A stretch of DNA of 64,000 nt, from NCBI GenBank assembly GCA_014240165.1, contig JAAZXM010000015.1:1-64000 (forward strand). Direction: 5' to 3'. This DNA comes from Myxococcales bacterium. GTDB lineage: Bacteria; Myxococcota_A; UBA9160; UBA4427. The translations under genes were made by a program, and so were the position numbers. Shown here one piece after another: positions 37,646-49,784 of the stretch (position 1 is the first letter of the stretch; the number at the start of each line of letters is the position of its first letter). Under the pieces are notes generated by a model. The model was not told where the DNA came from, made no database searches, and worked only from the letters and a program-made list of their open reading frames with translations.

Positions 37646-38362
37646 TTGGCGAATACGCGCTCCCCAAGCCCCGACAGCCCCCCCGCAGAAAGCGCTCATA
37701 GCGCTTCTCCTGCGCTTCTCGATGGCATTGCGGCTGATCAGGCCGAAGCCTCCGCCGCCGAGGAACTCCACGAGCGGGTCGTGCTGGACGACGAGCGAAT
37801 CCGCCGGGCCCTGCGCCGCATCGCCCACGAGATCGTCGAGTCCGATGCCGATCTGAGTGCGCTCTACCTGGTGGCCATTCCCAATGGCGGGGTGCCCCTG
37901 GCCCGGCGCCTGGCCGAAAACCTGGAATCCCTGGCGGGTGCCCGGCCCCAATTGGGCATCATGGACACCACCCTGTATCGGGACGATCTCGCCAGCCGGG
38001 GAACCCGTCCCCGCCTGCGCCGCACCGAAATGCCCTCGTCCGTGGACCGCGGGGTGGTCATCCTGGTGGAGGACGTGGTCAGCACCGGGCGCACCATCCG
38101 GGCCGCGATGGATGCCCTGATGGATTTCGGTCGCCCGCAATCGGTGAAGGTGGTGGCCCTTGTGGATCGCGGGCACCGGGAGTTGCCCATCAAGATCGAC
38201 TACGTCGGCAAGAATATTCCGACCCAGCCCGGGGAATCGGTGATCTTCCGGGCGCATGAACGCGCAGAGGCCGAGGAGGAAATCCTGGAGGTGGTCGTCC
38301 AGTCCCTGGATACGCCCCCCTCGGCTACTTCCGGGACGGATCGAGCGGGGGGCATGGCATGA
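37646..38362 (+). CDS. pyrR: Bifunctional pyr operon regulator / uracil phosphoribosyltransferase PyrR
   Basis: PRPP-binding loop [21 protein letters not shown]; PyrR motifs DTTLYRDDL and [21 protein letters not shown]; adjacent to pyrB. Confidence 0.95.
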   Translation: MANTRSPSPDSPPAESAHSASPALLDGIAADQAEASAAEELHERVVLDDERIRRALRRIAHEIVESDADLSALYLVAIPNGGVPLARRLAENLESLAGARPQLGIMDTTLYRDDLASRGTRPRLRRTEMPSSVDRGVVILVEDVVSTGRTIRAAMDALMDFGRPQSVKVVALVDRGHRELPIKIDYVGKNIPTQPGESVIFRAHERAEAEEEILEVVVQSLDTPPSATSGTDRAGGMA

Positions 38363-39291
38363 TCGGCCAAGATCTTCTGGGCATCGAGCATCTCGAGCGC
38401 GACCAGATTGAACTCATCCTGGAGACCGCCGAGCGGATGCAGGAAATCGGGACCCGGGATGTCAAAAAGGTCCCCACATTGCGTGGCCGTACCGTGGTGA
38501 ACCTCTTCTTCGAACCCTCCACCCGAACCCAGACGAGTTTCGAAATCGCCGGGAAGCGCCTTGCCGCGGATGTGGTGAATTTTTCGGTCTCCTCCTCGAG
38601 CCTGAGCAAATCCGAAAGCCTGCTCGACACCGCCAAGACCCTGGACGCCATGGATCCGGATGCGGTGATCGTGCGCCATAAGGTGGCGGGGGTTCCCCAG
38701 CGCATCGCGGATGTCCTGGACGCCCCGGTAATCAATGCCGGGGATGGAGCGCACGAACATCCGAGCCAGGCGCTCCTGGACATGCTCACGGTCTATCAGG
38801 AGAAGGGCAGGTTTGAGGGCCTCAGCGTCGCGATCATCGGCGACATCGCCCACTCCCGGGTGGCCCGCTCCAATATCTACGGCTTTACGAAGCTTGGCGC
38901 CGAGGTCCGGGTGGCCGGCCCACCGACGATGCTCCCGCCCCATATCGAAACCTTGGGCGTCAAGGCCTATACCTCCCTGCGCGAAGCGCTCGACGGGGTC
39001 GACGTGGTGATGGCCCTTCGGATCCAGAACGAGCGCCTGGGAGGCGGAATCTTCCCCAGCGTCCGGGAATACTCGGCGACCTTTGGCCTGGACCGGGCAA
39101 AATTACGCTTCGCGCGTCGCGATGCCATCGTGATGCACCCCGGCCCCGTCAATCGCGGAGTCGAGCTTTCGCACGACCTTGCCGATCACCGCCCGAGCGT
39201 GATTCTTGATCAGGTGCGCAACGGCGTCGCCCTTCGCATGGCCCTGCTCTATCTCATCGCGGGCCGCGCTTTCCCCCAAGACCAGGAGTGA
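38359..39291 (+). CDS. pyrB: Aspartate carbamoyltransferase catalytic subunit
   Basis: [34 protein letters not shown]. Confidence 0.97.
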   Translation: MIGQDLLGIEHLERDQIELILETAERMQEIGTRDVKKVPTLRGRTVVNLFFEPSTRTQTSFEIAGKRLAADVVNFSVSSSSLSKSESLLDTAKTLDAMDPDAVIVRHKVAGVPQRIADVLDAPVINAGDGAHEHPSQALLDMLTVYQEKGRFEGLSVAIIGDIAHSRVARSNIYGFTKLGAEVRVAGPPTMLPPHIETLGVKAYTSLREALDGVDVVMALRIQNERLGGGIFPSVREYSATFGLDRAKLRFARRDAIVMHPGPVNRGVELSHDLADHRPSVILDQVRNGVALRMALLYLIAGRAFPQDQE

Positions 39292-39295
39292 GTTT

Positions 39296-40591
39296 TTGTC
39301 CAGAGTGCTGATCCGAGGGGGCCGCGTGCTCGACCCCGCCAATGACCACGATGCCGTGGCCGACGTACTGATCGAGGAAGATCGCGTTCTCGAAGTCGGT
39401 CCCGATTTGAGCGCCGAGAACGCCGAGGTCGTGGAGGCCGCGGGCAAATGGGTTGCTCCGGGTTTTGTCGATCTCCACGTCCACCTGCGCGAGCCCGGAT
39501 TGGAGTACAAGGAGGATCTGGCTTCGGGTGGCCGGGCGGCGGTGGCCGGTGGCTTCACGTCGATCTGCTGCATGGCGAATACCGACCCGGTGAACGACGA
39601 CCCGTCGGTGACGAAGTACATCCTGGACCGGGCTGCCAAGGATTCTCCCGCCCGGATCTTTCCCATCGCGGCGGCCACTCGCCGACTGGCAGGGGAAGTG
39701 ATGACCGAGATGTCCGCCCTCAAGGACGCCGGGGCGGTGGCTTTCAGCGATGACGGCGAAACCATCATGGACGCCGCCGTCATGCGCAGCGTCTTGGAGT
39801 ACTCGAAGCTGGTGGATGCCCCGGTGGTGATTCACGCCGAGGACTGCGGGCTACGCGCCGATGGTGTGGTGAACGAGGGCCGTATGTCCACGCGCCTGGG
39901 GCTGCCCGGGAATCCGGTCGAGGCCGAGGAAATTCACGTGGCCCGGGATATTCGCCTGGCCAGGCTCACCGGGGCGCGGCTCCACGTGGGCCACGTTTCC
40001 TCGGGCGGTTCGGTGGGATTGATCCGCCAGGCCAAGGAGGAGGGGCTCTCGGTGACCGCCGAAGTCACCCCTCACCATCTTTCGCTCACCGAGGAGGTCA
40101 CCGAGGGCTTCGATACCAGCACCAAGATGGCCCCGCCCCTGCGGACCCAGGGCGATGTCGAGACCCTTCGAAAGGCGCTCGCCGACGGTGTGATCGACTG
40201 CGTGGCTACGGACCATGCACCCCATGCAACCTACGAGAAGGATGTGGAGTTCACCGCCGCGCCCTGCGGCGTGCTCGGTCTCGAGACCGCCTTCGGCGTG
40301 GTGAACGACATGGTGCGCCAGGGCGAGATCTCGCCCCTGGAATTGATGCGGCGAATGTCCACGACACCGGCGCGCATCTTCGGCCTGGAAGGGGGGAGCC
40401 TGAGTTCCGGCAGCGTGGCGGACCTGGTGCTCCTGGATCCCGAAACCGTCTGGGTCTACGACCCCACCGAGGGTTTTTCGAAGAGCCGAAACTCGCCCTG
40501 GGGCGGCAGCGAATTGACCGGCCAGGTCTTCGCGACCTTCGTCGCGGGTCGGCTCGTATACCAGGCGGGCAGGGGAGTGCTGGTCCGATGA
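39296..40591 (+). CDS. pyrC: Dihydroorotase (type I)
   Basis: [24 protein letters not shown]..., [16 protein letters not shown] start at 39296 preferred over the ORF start. Confidence 0.95.
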   Translation: MSRVLIRGGRVLDPANDHDAVADVLIEEDRVLEVGPDLSAENAEVVEAAGKWVAPGFVDLHVHLREPGLEYKEDLASGGRAAVAGGFTSICCMANTDPVNDDPSVTKYILDRAAKDSPARIFPIAAATRRLAGEVMTEMSALKDAGAVAFSDDGETIMDAAVMRSVLEYSKLVDAPVVIHAEDCGLRADGVVNEGRMSTRLGLPGNPVEAEEIHVARDIRLARLTGARLHVGHVSSGGSVGLIRQAKEEGLSVTAEVTPHHLSLTEEVTEGFDTSTKMAPPLRTQGDVETLRKALADGVIDCVATDHAPHATYEKDVEFTAAPCGVLGLETAFGVVNDMVRQGEISPLELMRRMSTTPARIFGLEGGSLSSGSVADLVLLDPETVWVYDPTEGFSKSRNSPWGGSELTGQVFATFVAGRLVYQAGRGVLVR

Positions 40592-41835
40592 GCCCCTCGA
40601 CCTCGAAATTCGCTGCGGGCCTCGGGTCCGGCGGCGCCGGGAACTTCCGTCCCGCCGCGCTTGCGTTGGCGGATGGCACTGTCTACCGGGGCCAGGCCTT
40701 TGGTGCCGAGGTCGTTCGGGCCGGCGAGGTGATCTTCAACACGAGCATGACGGGCTACCAGGAGATCGTCACCGATCCCTCCTACGCGGGTCAGATCGTC
40801 ACCATGACCTATACCCAAATCGGAAACGTGGGGGCCAATGCCGAGGACGAGGAGTCGGCCCGTCCTTTTCTTTCAGGCTTCGTCGTCCGAGAGTTGCTCG
40901 ATGAGCCCAGTAATTGGCGGTCGGAACGCGGCATCGATGGCTTTCTCGCCGAGGCGGGGGTTCCGGGCATTTCGGGTATCGATACCCGGGCTCTGGTGCG
41001 TCGCATTCGCGATTCGGGGGCCCAGGTCGGTGTTCTCAGCACGGACCCCGAGGTGCAGGACAGCGAGGCCCTGCTGGCCCGTGCGCGCAGTGCACCGGGC
41101 CTCGACGGTCGGGATCTGGTGGCCGAAGTCACCTGCAACGCGCCCTACACGTGGAGCGAAGGGCGCTGGAAGGGCATCAAGGGACAGGTCCCGCGCGAAA
41201 AGCGCCCCGAGACCGCGCGCCGTCTGGTCGCGTATGACTTCGGCGTGAAGCGAAATATTCTCCGGCTCCTGGTAGAGCAGGGTTTCGAGGTGACGGTGGT
41301 CCCCGCGACCACTTCCGCCGCCGACGCCCTCGCGCTGGATCCCGACGGAATTTTTCTTTCCAACGGTCCGGGCGATCCGGGGGCAGTCGAGGGGGTGCGC
41401 GATGCGGTCCGCGAACTCGCCACCCAGAAGCCCCTCTTCGGTATCTGCCTCGGGCACCAGATTCTCGGGCTCGCGTTGGGGGGAGAAACCCGAAAGCTCA
41501 AATTCGGCCACCATGGGGGCAATCAGCCGGGCCAGGATCTTTCCACGGGCAAGGTCGCGATCTGCGCCGAGAACCATGGCTATGCGGTGGACGCCGATTC
41601 CCTCGCGCGGGCGGGCGAACCGGTGGAGGTCACCCACGTCAACCTGAACGACGGCACGGTGGAGGGCCTGGCCCATACCGAACGCCCGCTCTTCTCTGTC
41701 CAATACCATCCCGAGGCATCGCCCGGGCCCCACGATGCCGCCTACTTCTTTCAACGTTTTCGCGAGATGGTCGACCGCCACGTGGCGGGTGAGAATGTGA
41801 CCGGATCGTCCATCGCGAAGGGCCAAACCGCCTAG
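40588..41835 (+). CDS. carA: Carbamoyl-phosphate synthase small subunit
   Basis: [49 protein letters not shown]; GATase motif [16 protein letters not shown]. Confidence 0.97.
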   Translation: MSPSTSKFAAGLGSGGAGNFRPAALALADGTVYRGQAFGAEVVRAGEVIFNTSMTGYQEIVTDPSYAGQIVTMTYTQIGNVGANAEDEESARPFLSGFVVRELLDEPSNWRSERGIDGFLAEAGVPGISGIDTRALVRRIRDSGAQVGVLSTDPEVQDSEALLARARSAPGLDGRDLVAEVTCNAPYTWSEGRWKGIKGQVPREKRPETARRLVAYDFGVKRNILRLLVEQGFEVTVVPATTSAADALALDPDGIFLSNGPGDPGAVEGVRDAVRELATQKPLFGICLGHQILGLALGGETRKLKFGHHGGNQPGQDLSTGKVAICAENHGYAVDADSLARAGEPVEVTHVNLNDGTVEGLAHTERPLFSVQYHPEASPGPHDAAYFFQRFREMVDRHVAGENVTGSSIAKGQTA

Positions 41836-41858
41836 GCAAGCGAGAGGATTCAAGTCCC

Positions 41859-45077
<3,219 letters not shown>

Positions 45078-45128
45078 ACTGGGTGGGGCGGGGCGCCTCT
45101 GCCCCCCCAGCCCGGAGTTCTCCATCGC

Positions 45129-47579
45129 GTGTCCCAGACCTCTCGCCCAGCCTCGGCTTCCACCCCTTTCGAGGGCAGTCTCGCGGCGCTCGTCCGCCCG
45201 CTGGAGTTTGCCGCGCGAGCGGGCGGGGAGGGGGTTGACCGCATTCCGGACCTGGAAGACAGGGCGGTTGCGGCCTGCCGGGCGCTCCAGCACTACAGCC
45301 TCCCCCTGGACCTGGTTGGTTTCTTCAAGGATCTGGAAGAACTCTTCCAGGAACCCCTGGAGGGCGAGAAGCGCCTCGAGCGTGTTCGCAGTGCCTGGGC
45401 CAGGCTGGCCCCTTTGCGCGAGCCCGGCTGGATGGACGCGCTGCTCGCCCGCCGCACCTCGGTTCTCCAGGGGGTCGGGGCCAAGCGGGCCGAGTCCCTG
45501 GCGCAGCGGGGGATCGGTTCGGTGGGAGACCTGCTCTTTCACCTGCCTTCTCGTTACGAGGATCGCCGCCGGCTCTCGCGAATTTCCGAACTCGAGGTTG
45601 GGCGGCGGGCCACCTTCATCGCCTCGGTGCTGGCGGTGGATTTCGTGGGTTCCCGGGCCGGTGGGCGGATGAGGCAGGTTCTCCAGGCCGTCGTGGGCGA
45701 TGACGGGGGAACCATCAATCTCAAGTGGTTTCGCGGAGGCGAGAGCATCGCGCGTAACCTCAAGCAGGGGGATCGGCTGCTCATCACCGGGGACGTGGCG
45801 CGTTACCGCTTTTCAAAGCAGATCGTTCACCCGGAGATCGAGCGGCTCGATGAGGCCGGAGGTCAGGGCGAAGAAAAGGCGGACGACGGCGAGGGCGAAG
45901 AGGTCCGCCAGGTGGTGCCGGTGTATAGCGCCCCGGAAAAAGTCAATCCGCGAACCCTGCGCCGACTGATTCAGAACGCGGTGGAGACCCATGCGGATTT
46001 GCTGGCGGGCTGGCTTCCGGCCAAGCTGGTGGCCGAGCGAAAGCTTCCCCAGGCCCCGGATGCCATTCGACAGGTGCATCGACCCGAGGTCGACGCGGAT
46101 GTCGATGTTTATTCGGCCCAGGTTTCCAGGGCCCATCAGCGGCTGGTCCTCGAGGAGCTCTACCTGCTGGAGGTGGGCCTGGCTCTTCGTCGGCAATTCC
46201 GGGGCCAATCGCCGGGCCGGCCCCTGGCTTCCCAGGGCGAGGCGCTGGATTCCGCGATTCGGGGTTTGCCCTTCGTCCTGACCGGGGCCCAGCAGCGCGC
46301 GTGGTCGGAAATCGCCGCCGACCTGGCCCGGCCCCATCCCATGCACCGGCTGCTCCAGGGGGATGTGGGGAGTGGAAAAACCGTCGTGGCGCTGCTGGCG
46401 GCGGTGGCCGCAAGCGCCAGCGGTGAGCAGGCGGCCCTGATGGCGCCCACGGAACTTCTGGCGGAGCAGCATGCACGGACCCTGGCGAGCCTGATGGCCC
46501 AGGCCGGGCCGGCGCTCGGCTTGCGTACGGCTCTGCTCACGGCTTCGCGGTCGGCCGCGGAAGGCGCGCGGATCAAGGCGGCCCTGCGGTCCGGCGAGAT
46601 CGATCTCGTGGTGGGGACCCATGCGTTGGTCCAGGACGATGTGCACTTTCAGCGCCTGGGCCTCGCGATCATCGACGAGCAGCATCGCTTCGGCGTTCGC
46701 CAGCGCGCGGCGTTGACCCGGCCGGGGGACGACGGCCTGCGCCCCCACGCCCTGCTCATGACGGCTACGCCCATCCCGAGAACCCTGGCTCTGACGGTCT
46801 ATGGTGATCTCGACGTATCCGTGATCGACGAGTTGCCCCCGGGCAGGGCACCGGTGGAGACCCATTTGCTGCGCGAGGGGGAAGGCGACCGGATCGTGGA
46901 GATCATCCGCGAAACCCTGGCCCGGGGCGAACAGGTCTACGTGGTCTATCCCCTGGTCGAGGAGAGCGAGAAGGTGGACCTGAGGTCCGCCCTGGAGTCC
47001 ACGGAGAAGATCCGGCGGGCCTTTCCCCAGGCCGAGGTGGGCATCGTGCACGGGCGCCTGGACGCCGGCGAGCGCTCCCGGGAGATGGACCGCTTCGTAC
47101 GCGGCGAGAGCCAGATCCTGGTGGCCACCACGGTCATCGAAGTGGGCGTCGATGTGCCTGCCGCAACCCTGATGGTGGTGGAACATGCCGAGCGCTTCGG
47201 GCTGGCGCAGCTTCATCAGCTTCGGGGTCGCGTGGGGCGCGGCGAGCGGCCCGGTCAATGCCTGCTGGTGGCCCGCGGCGGCGGCGAAAAGGGCGAGGCG
47301 CGTCTGCGCGCCATGCTGGACACCACCGATGGTTTCGTGATCGCCGATGCGGACCTCAAGATCCGCGGCCCCGGCGAGTTCATGGGGACGAGGCAGAGCG
47401 GTCAGCTGCCGGATCTGAGAATCGCCGACCTGGTGCGGGACTCGCGGTGGGTTTCGGTGGCGAGGGAGGCGGCCCTGGACACCGTGCGCAGCGACCCCGG
47501 GCTTCGCCGGGATGCGGGGCTGGCCCGGGCCGTGCGCGCGCGATGGGGCGACCAGCTTTCCCTGGTGGATGTGGGCTGA
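45129..47579 (+). CDS. recG: ATP-dependent DNA helicase RecG
   Basis: RLLQGDVGSGKTVVALLAA, IIDEQHRFGVRQR, LLMTATPIPRTLALTVYGDLDVSVIDELPPGR; GTG start. Confidence 0.96.
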   Translation: MSQTSRPASASTPFEGSLAALVRPLEFAARAGGEGVDRIPDLEDRAVAACRALQHYSLPLDLVGFFKDLEELFQEPLEGEKRLERVRSAWARLAPLREPGWMDALLARRTSVLQGVGAKRAESLAQRGIGSVGDLLFHLPSRYEDRRRLSRISELEVGRRATFIASVLAVDFVGSRAGGRMRQVLQAVVGDDGGTINLKWFRGGESIARNLKQGDRLLITGDVARYRFSKQIVHPEIERLDEAGGQGEEKADDGEGEEVRQVVPVYSAPEKVNPRTLRRLIQNAVETHADLLAGWLPAKLVAERKLPQAPDAIRQVHRPEVDADVDVYSAQVSRAHQRLVLEELYLLEVGLALRRQFRGQSPGRPLASQGEALDSAIRGLPFVLTGAQQRAWSEIAADLARPHPMHRLLQGDVGSGKTVVALLAAVAASASGEQAALMAPTELLAEQHARTLASLMAQAGPALGLRTALLTASRSAAEGARIKAALRSGEIDLVVGTHALVQDDVHFQRLGLAIIDEQHRFGVRQRAALTRPGDDGLRPHALLMTATPIPRTLALTVYGDLDVSVIDELPPGRAPVETHLLREGEGDRIVEIIRETLARGEQVYVVYPLVEESEKVDLRSALESTEKIRRAFPQAEVGIVHGRLDAGERSREMDRFVRGESQILVATTVIEVGVDVPAATLMVVEHAERFGLAQLHQLRGRVGRGERPGQCLLVARGGGEKGEARLRAMLDTTDGFVIADADLKIRGPGEFMGTRQSGQLPDLRIADLVRDSRWVSVAREAALDTVRSDPGLRRDAGLARAVRARWGDQLSLVDVG

Positions 47580-47610
47580 GGGCAGTTCAGCAGCGGGCTC
47601 AGGGTCTTTT

Positions 47611-47639
47611 TTGACTTGTCTCCCGGCTTCCTGTATCCA
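47611..47639 (+). promoter_or_regulatory. Sigma70-like promoter of leuL-leuA
   Basis: TTGACT-N17-TATCCA; predicted +1 around 47646-47649. Confidence 0.55.
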
Positions 47640-47648
47640 TGGCGCACC

Positions 47649-47720
47649 ATGCGTACGCGTCCCAACCGAAACCTGGGCCTCCTTGACCTCCTGCTTCTTA
47701 GCCAGGCGGGGGAGGCGTAG
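47649..47720 (+). CDS. leuL: Leucine-rich attenuator leader peptide, 23 aa
   Basis: ATG CGT ACG CGT CCC AAC CGA AAC CTG GGC CTC CTT GAC CTC CTG CTT CTT AGC CAG GCG GGG GAG GCG TAG = MRTRPNRNLGLLDLLLLSQAGEA; upstream of a terminator/antiterminator switch before leuA. Confidence 0.85.
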   Translation: MRTRPNRNLGLLDLLLLSQAGEA

Positions 47721-47775
47721 CGCCGGTCCATCTGCTTCGAGTCAGACCGAATCGAAGCCACTGAACAGGGACTCA

Positions 47776-47825
47776 AAAGCGCGAAGCCCTCTCCCGCCGA
47801 ATGGCCGGAGGGGGCTTCGCGCTTT
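47776..47825 (+). terminator. leuA leader attenuator terminator hairpin
   Basis: AAAGCGCGAAGCCCTCTCC / GGAGGGGGCTTCGCGCTTT, 19-bp stem (one GU), 12-nt loop; mutually exclusive with antiterminator 47705-47715 / 47788-47798. T-tract is short. Confidence 0.75.
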
Positions 47826-47945
47826 GGGGCCCGCTTCGCGCTGGGGATGGTTGCGCTTGATTTCTTTTGAGCGCCCCGACTCGGCGCCCTCCGGTTCATC
47901 GCGCGGGAGAGAGTCCACCGTGGAGAGCCCGGAGGAGAAGAAATC

Positions 47946-49685
47946 ATGTTCCGCGAAAAACGTGAAATGGGCGCCGTCCAGGCGGCCGGAAAGAGATCCG
48001 CGCCCGGGATGCGGGCGGAGGCCTACCGTCCCTATGCGCCCGTGGATCTGCCCGATCGTCGCTGGCCGGACCAAAGCCTGACGGCCCCGCCGCTCTGGTG
48101 CAGCGTCGACCTGCGCGATGGCAACCAGGCCCTCCGTGAGCCCATGGGCCCGGGGGCCAAGCGCCGTTTCTTCGATGCCCTGGTGGCGGTGGGCTTTCGC
48201 GAGATCGAGGTGGGCTTTCCCGCCGCGGCGCGAAGTGAGCGGGAATTTCTGCGTCAATTGATCGAATCCGAGGCGGTGCCCGAGGACGTGACGATCCAGG
48301 TGCTCACCCAGGCCCGGGAGGATCTGATCGAGCCCACCCTGGACGCGCTGCAGGGCGCCCAGCGGGCCATCGTGCACCTCTACAATTCGACGTCAACGCT
48401 CCAGCGCCGGGTGGTCTTCGGCATGGATCGGGCCGGAGTGATGGAGATCGCCCGGCGCGGTGCGGGCCTGATTCGCGAGCGGGCTGCGCGTATGCCCGAG
48501 ACCCAAATCACCCTGGAGTACTCACCCGAAAGCTTTACCGGGACCGAATTGGATTTTGCCCTGGAGATCTGCGAAGCGGTGGCGGAAGAGTGGGGGCCCA
48601 GTCCGGAGGAACCCATGATCGTGAACCTGCCCGCCACGGTCGAGATGGCCACACCCAATGTGTATGCGGACCAGATCGAGTATTTCGGTCGCCACGTGCG
48701 CGGCCGGGAAGCAATGATCCTCAGCGTGCATCCGCATAACGACCGGGGCTGCGCGGTGGCGGCGGCAGAACTCGCCCTAATGGCGGGCGCCGACCGTATG
48801 GAGGGCACGCTCTTCGGGAACGGCGAACGAACTGGCAATGTCGATCTCGTGACCCTGGCCCTGAACCTCTTCACCCAGGGCGTGGATCCCGGGCTCGACC
48901 TGTCGAAGATCGACGCGTTGGTGCAGACCTACACGGAGTGCACGGGCATGCCCGTACACCCGCGCCACCCCTACGCGGGGGAACTCGTTTTCACCGCGTT
49001 TTCCGGCTCCCATCAGGATGCCATCCGGAAAGGGCTGAAGGCGCATGCCGAGCATGGGAAAGCAGTCTGGGAGGTTCCCTACCTGCCGCTGGATCCCGCC
49101 CACGTGGGCCGGGGCTATGACGCCCTGGTCAAGGTCAACAGCCAGTCGGGTAAGGCGGGGGTGGCCTTCGTGCTCGAGCAGGATCACGGCTACTCGATTC
49201 CCCGGGCCATGCAGGTGGAGTTCCAGCGTGTGATTCAGAACGCGGCCGAAGCCACCGGGGGCGAGGTCGGGTCCGAGGGCATTCGTCGGCTCTTCGAGGC
49301 CGAATACCTGGCCTGGGGCGAGCCCATCGCGTGTTCCGTAGAGGCGTGCCGCTTCGACGAGGTGGCGGGCCCCGCTTGCCGCGTCCGGGGCGAGGCCTTT
49401 GCCCGAGGAGAGCGCCATGAACTGGCAGGGGAGGGCAACGGGCCCATCGATGCGCTCTTTGTCGCGCTCTGTGAGCGTTTTGATCTCTCGCTGTCGCTGG
49501 GCGATTACCAGGAACATGCGGTGGGCGCGGGTTCGGATGCGGTTGCTGCGGCCTACGTGGAGGTTTCCGATTCCGAGGGCCGTCGGTTTTTCGGTGCCGG
49601 TCGCCATTCCAGCAGCGTGGTGGCCTCGCTCCAGGCCGTGCTCTCGGCGGTGAACCGCTCCCTGGTCGCGCGTTCCGAGGCTTGA
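47946..49685 (+). CDS. leuA: 2-isopropylmalate synthase (LeuA2-type)
   Basis: WCSVDLRDGNQALREPMGPGAKRRFFDALVAVGFREIEVGFPAAARSE, HPHNDRGCAVAAAELALMAGADRMEGTLFGNGERTGN. Confidence 0.95.
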   Translation: MFREKREMGAVQAAGKRSAPGMRAEAYRPYAPVDLPDRRWPDQSLTAPPLWCSVDLRDGNQALREPMGPGAKRRFFDALVAVGFREIEVGFPAAARSEREFLRQLIESEAVPEDVTIQVLTQAREDLIEPTLDALQGAQRAIVHLYNSTSTLQRRVVFGMDRAGVMEIARRGAGLIRERAARMPETQITLEYSPESFTGTELDFALEICEAVAEEWGPSPEEPMIVNLPATVEMATPNVYADQIEYFGRHVRGREAMILSVHPHNDRGCAVAAAELALMAGADRMEGTLFGNGERTGNVDLVTLALNLFTQGVDPGLDLSKIDALVQTYTECTGMPVHPRHPYAGELVFTAFSGSHQDAIRKGLKAHAEHGKAVWEVPYLPLDPAHVGRGYDALVKVNSQSGKAGVAFVLEQDHGYSIPRAMQVEFQRVIQNAAEATGGEVGSEGIRRLFEAEYLAWGEPIACSVEACRFDEVAGPACRVRGEAFARGERHELAGEGNGPIDALFVALCERFDLSLSLGDYQEHAVGAGSDAVAAAYVEVSDSEGRRFFGAGRHSSSVVASLQAVLSAVNRSLVARSEA

Positions 49686-49729
49686 TCAACGCCTTGGGGA
49701 ATGCGGCGTTTGCGGATGGCAGGAAAAAG

Positions 49730-49760
49730 AAAAGCCCTGGCCGTCAAGGCCAGGGCTTTT
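49730..49760. terminator. Bidirectional intrinsic terminator between convergent leuA and hppA
   Basis: AAAAGCCCTGGCC-GTCAA-GGCCAGGGCTTTT, 13-bp perfect stem, A-tract on one side and T-tract on the other. Confidence 0.92.
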
Positions 49761-49784
49761 CGCCGCGAAGTATTGCGGGCTGGA

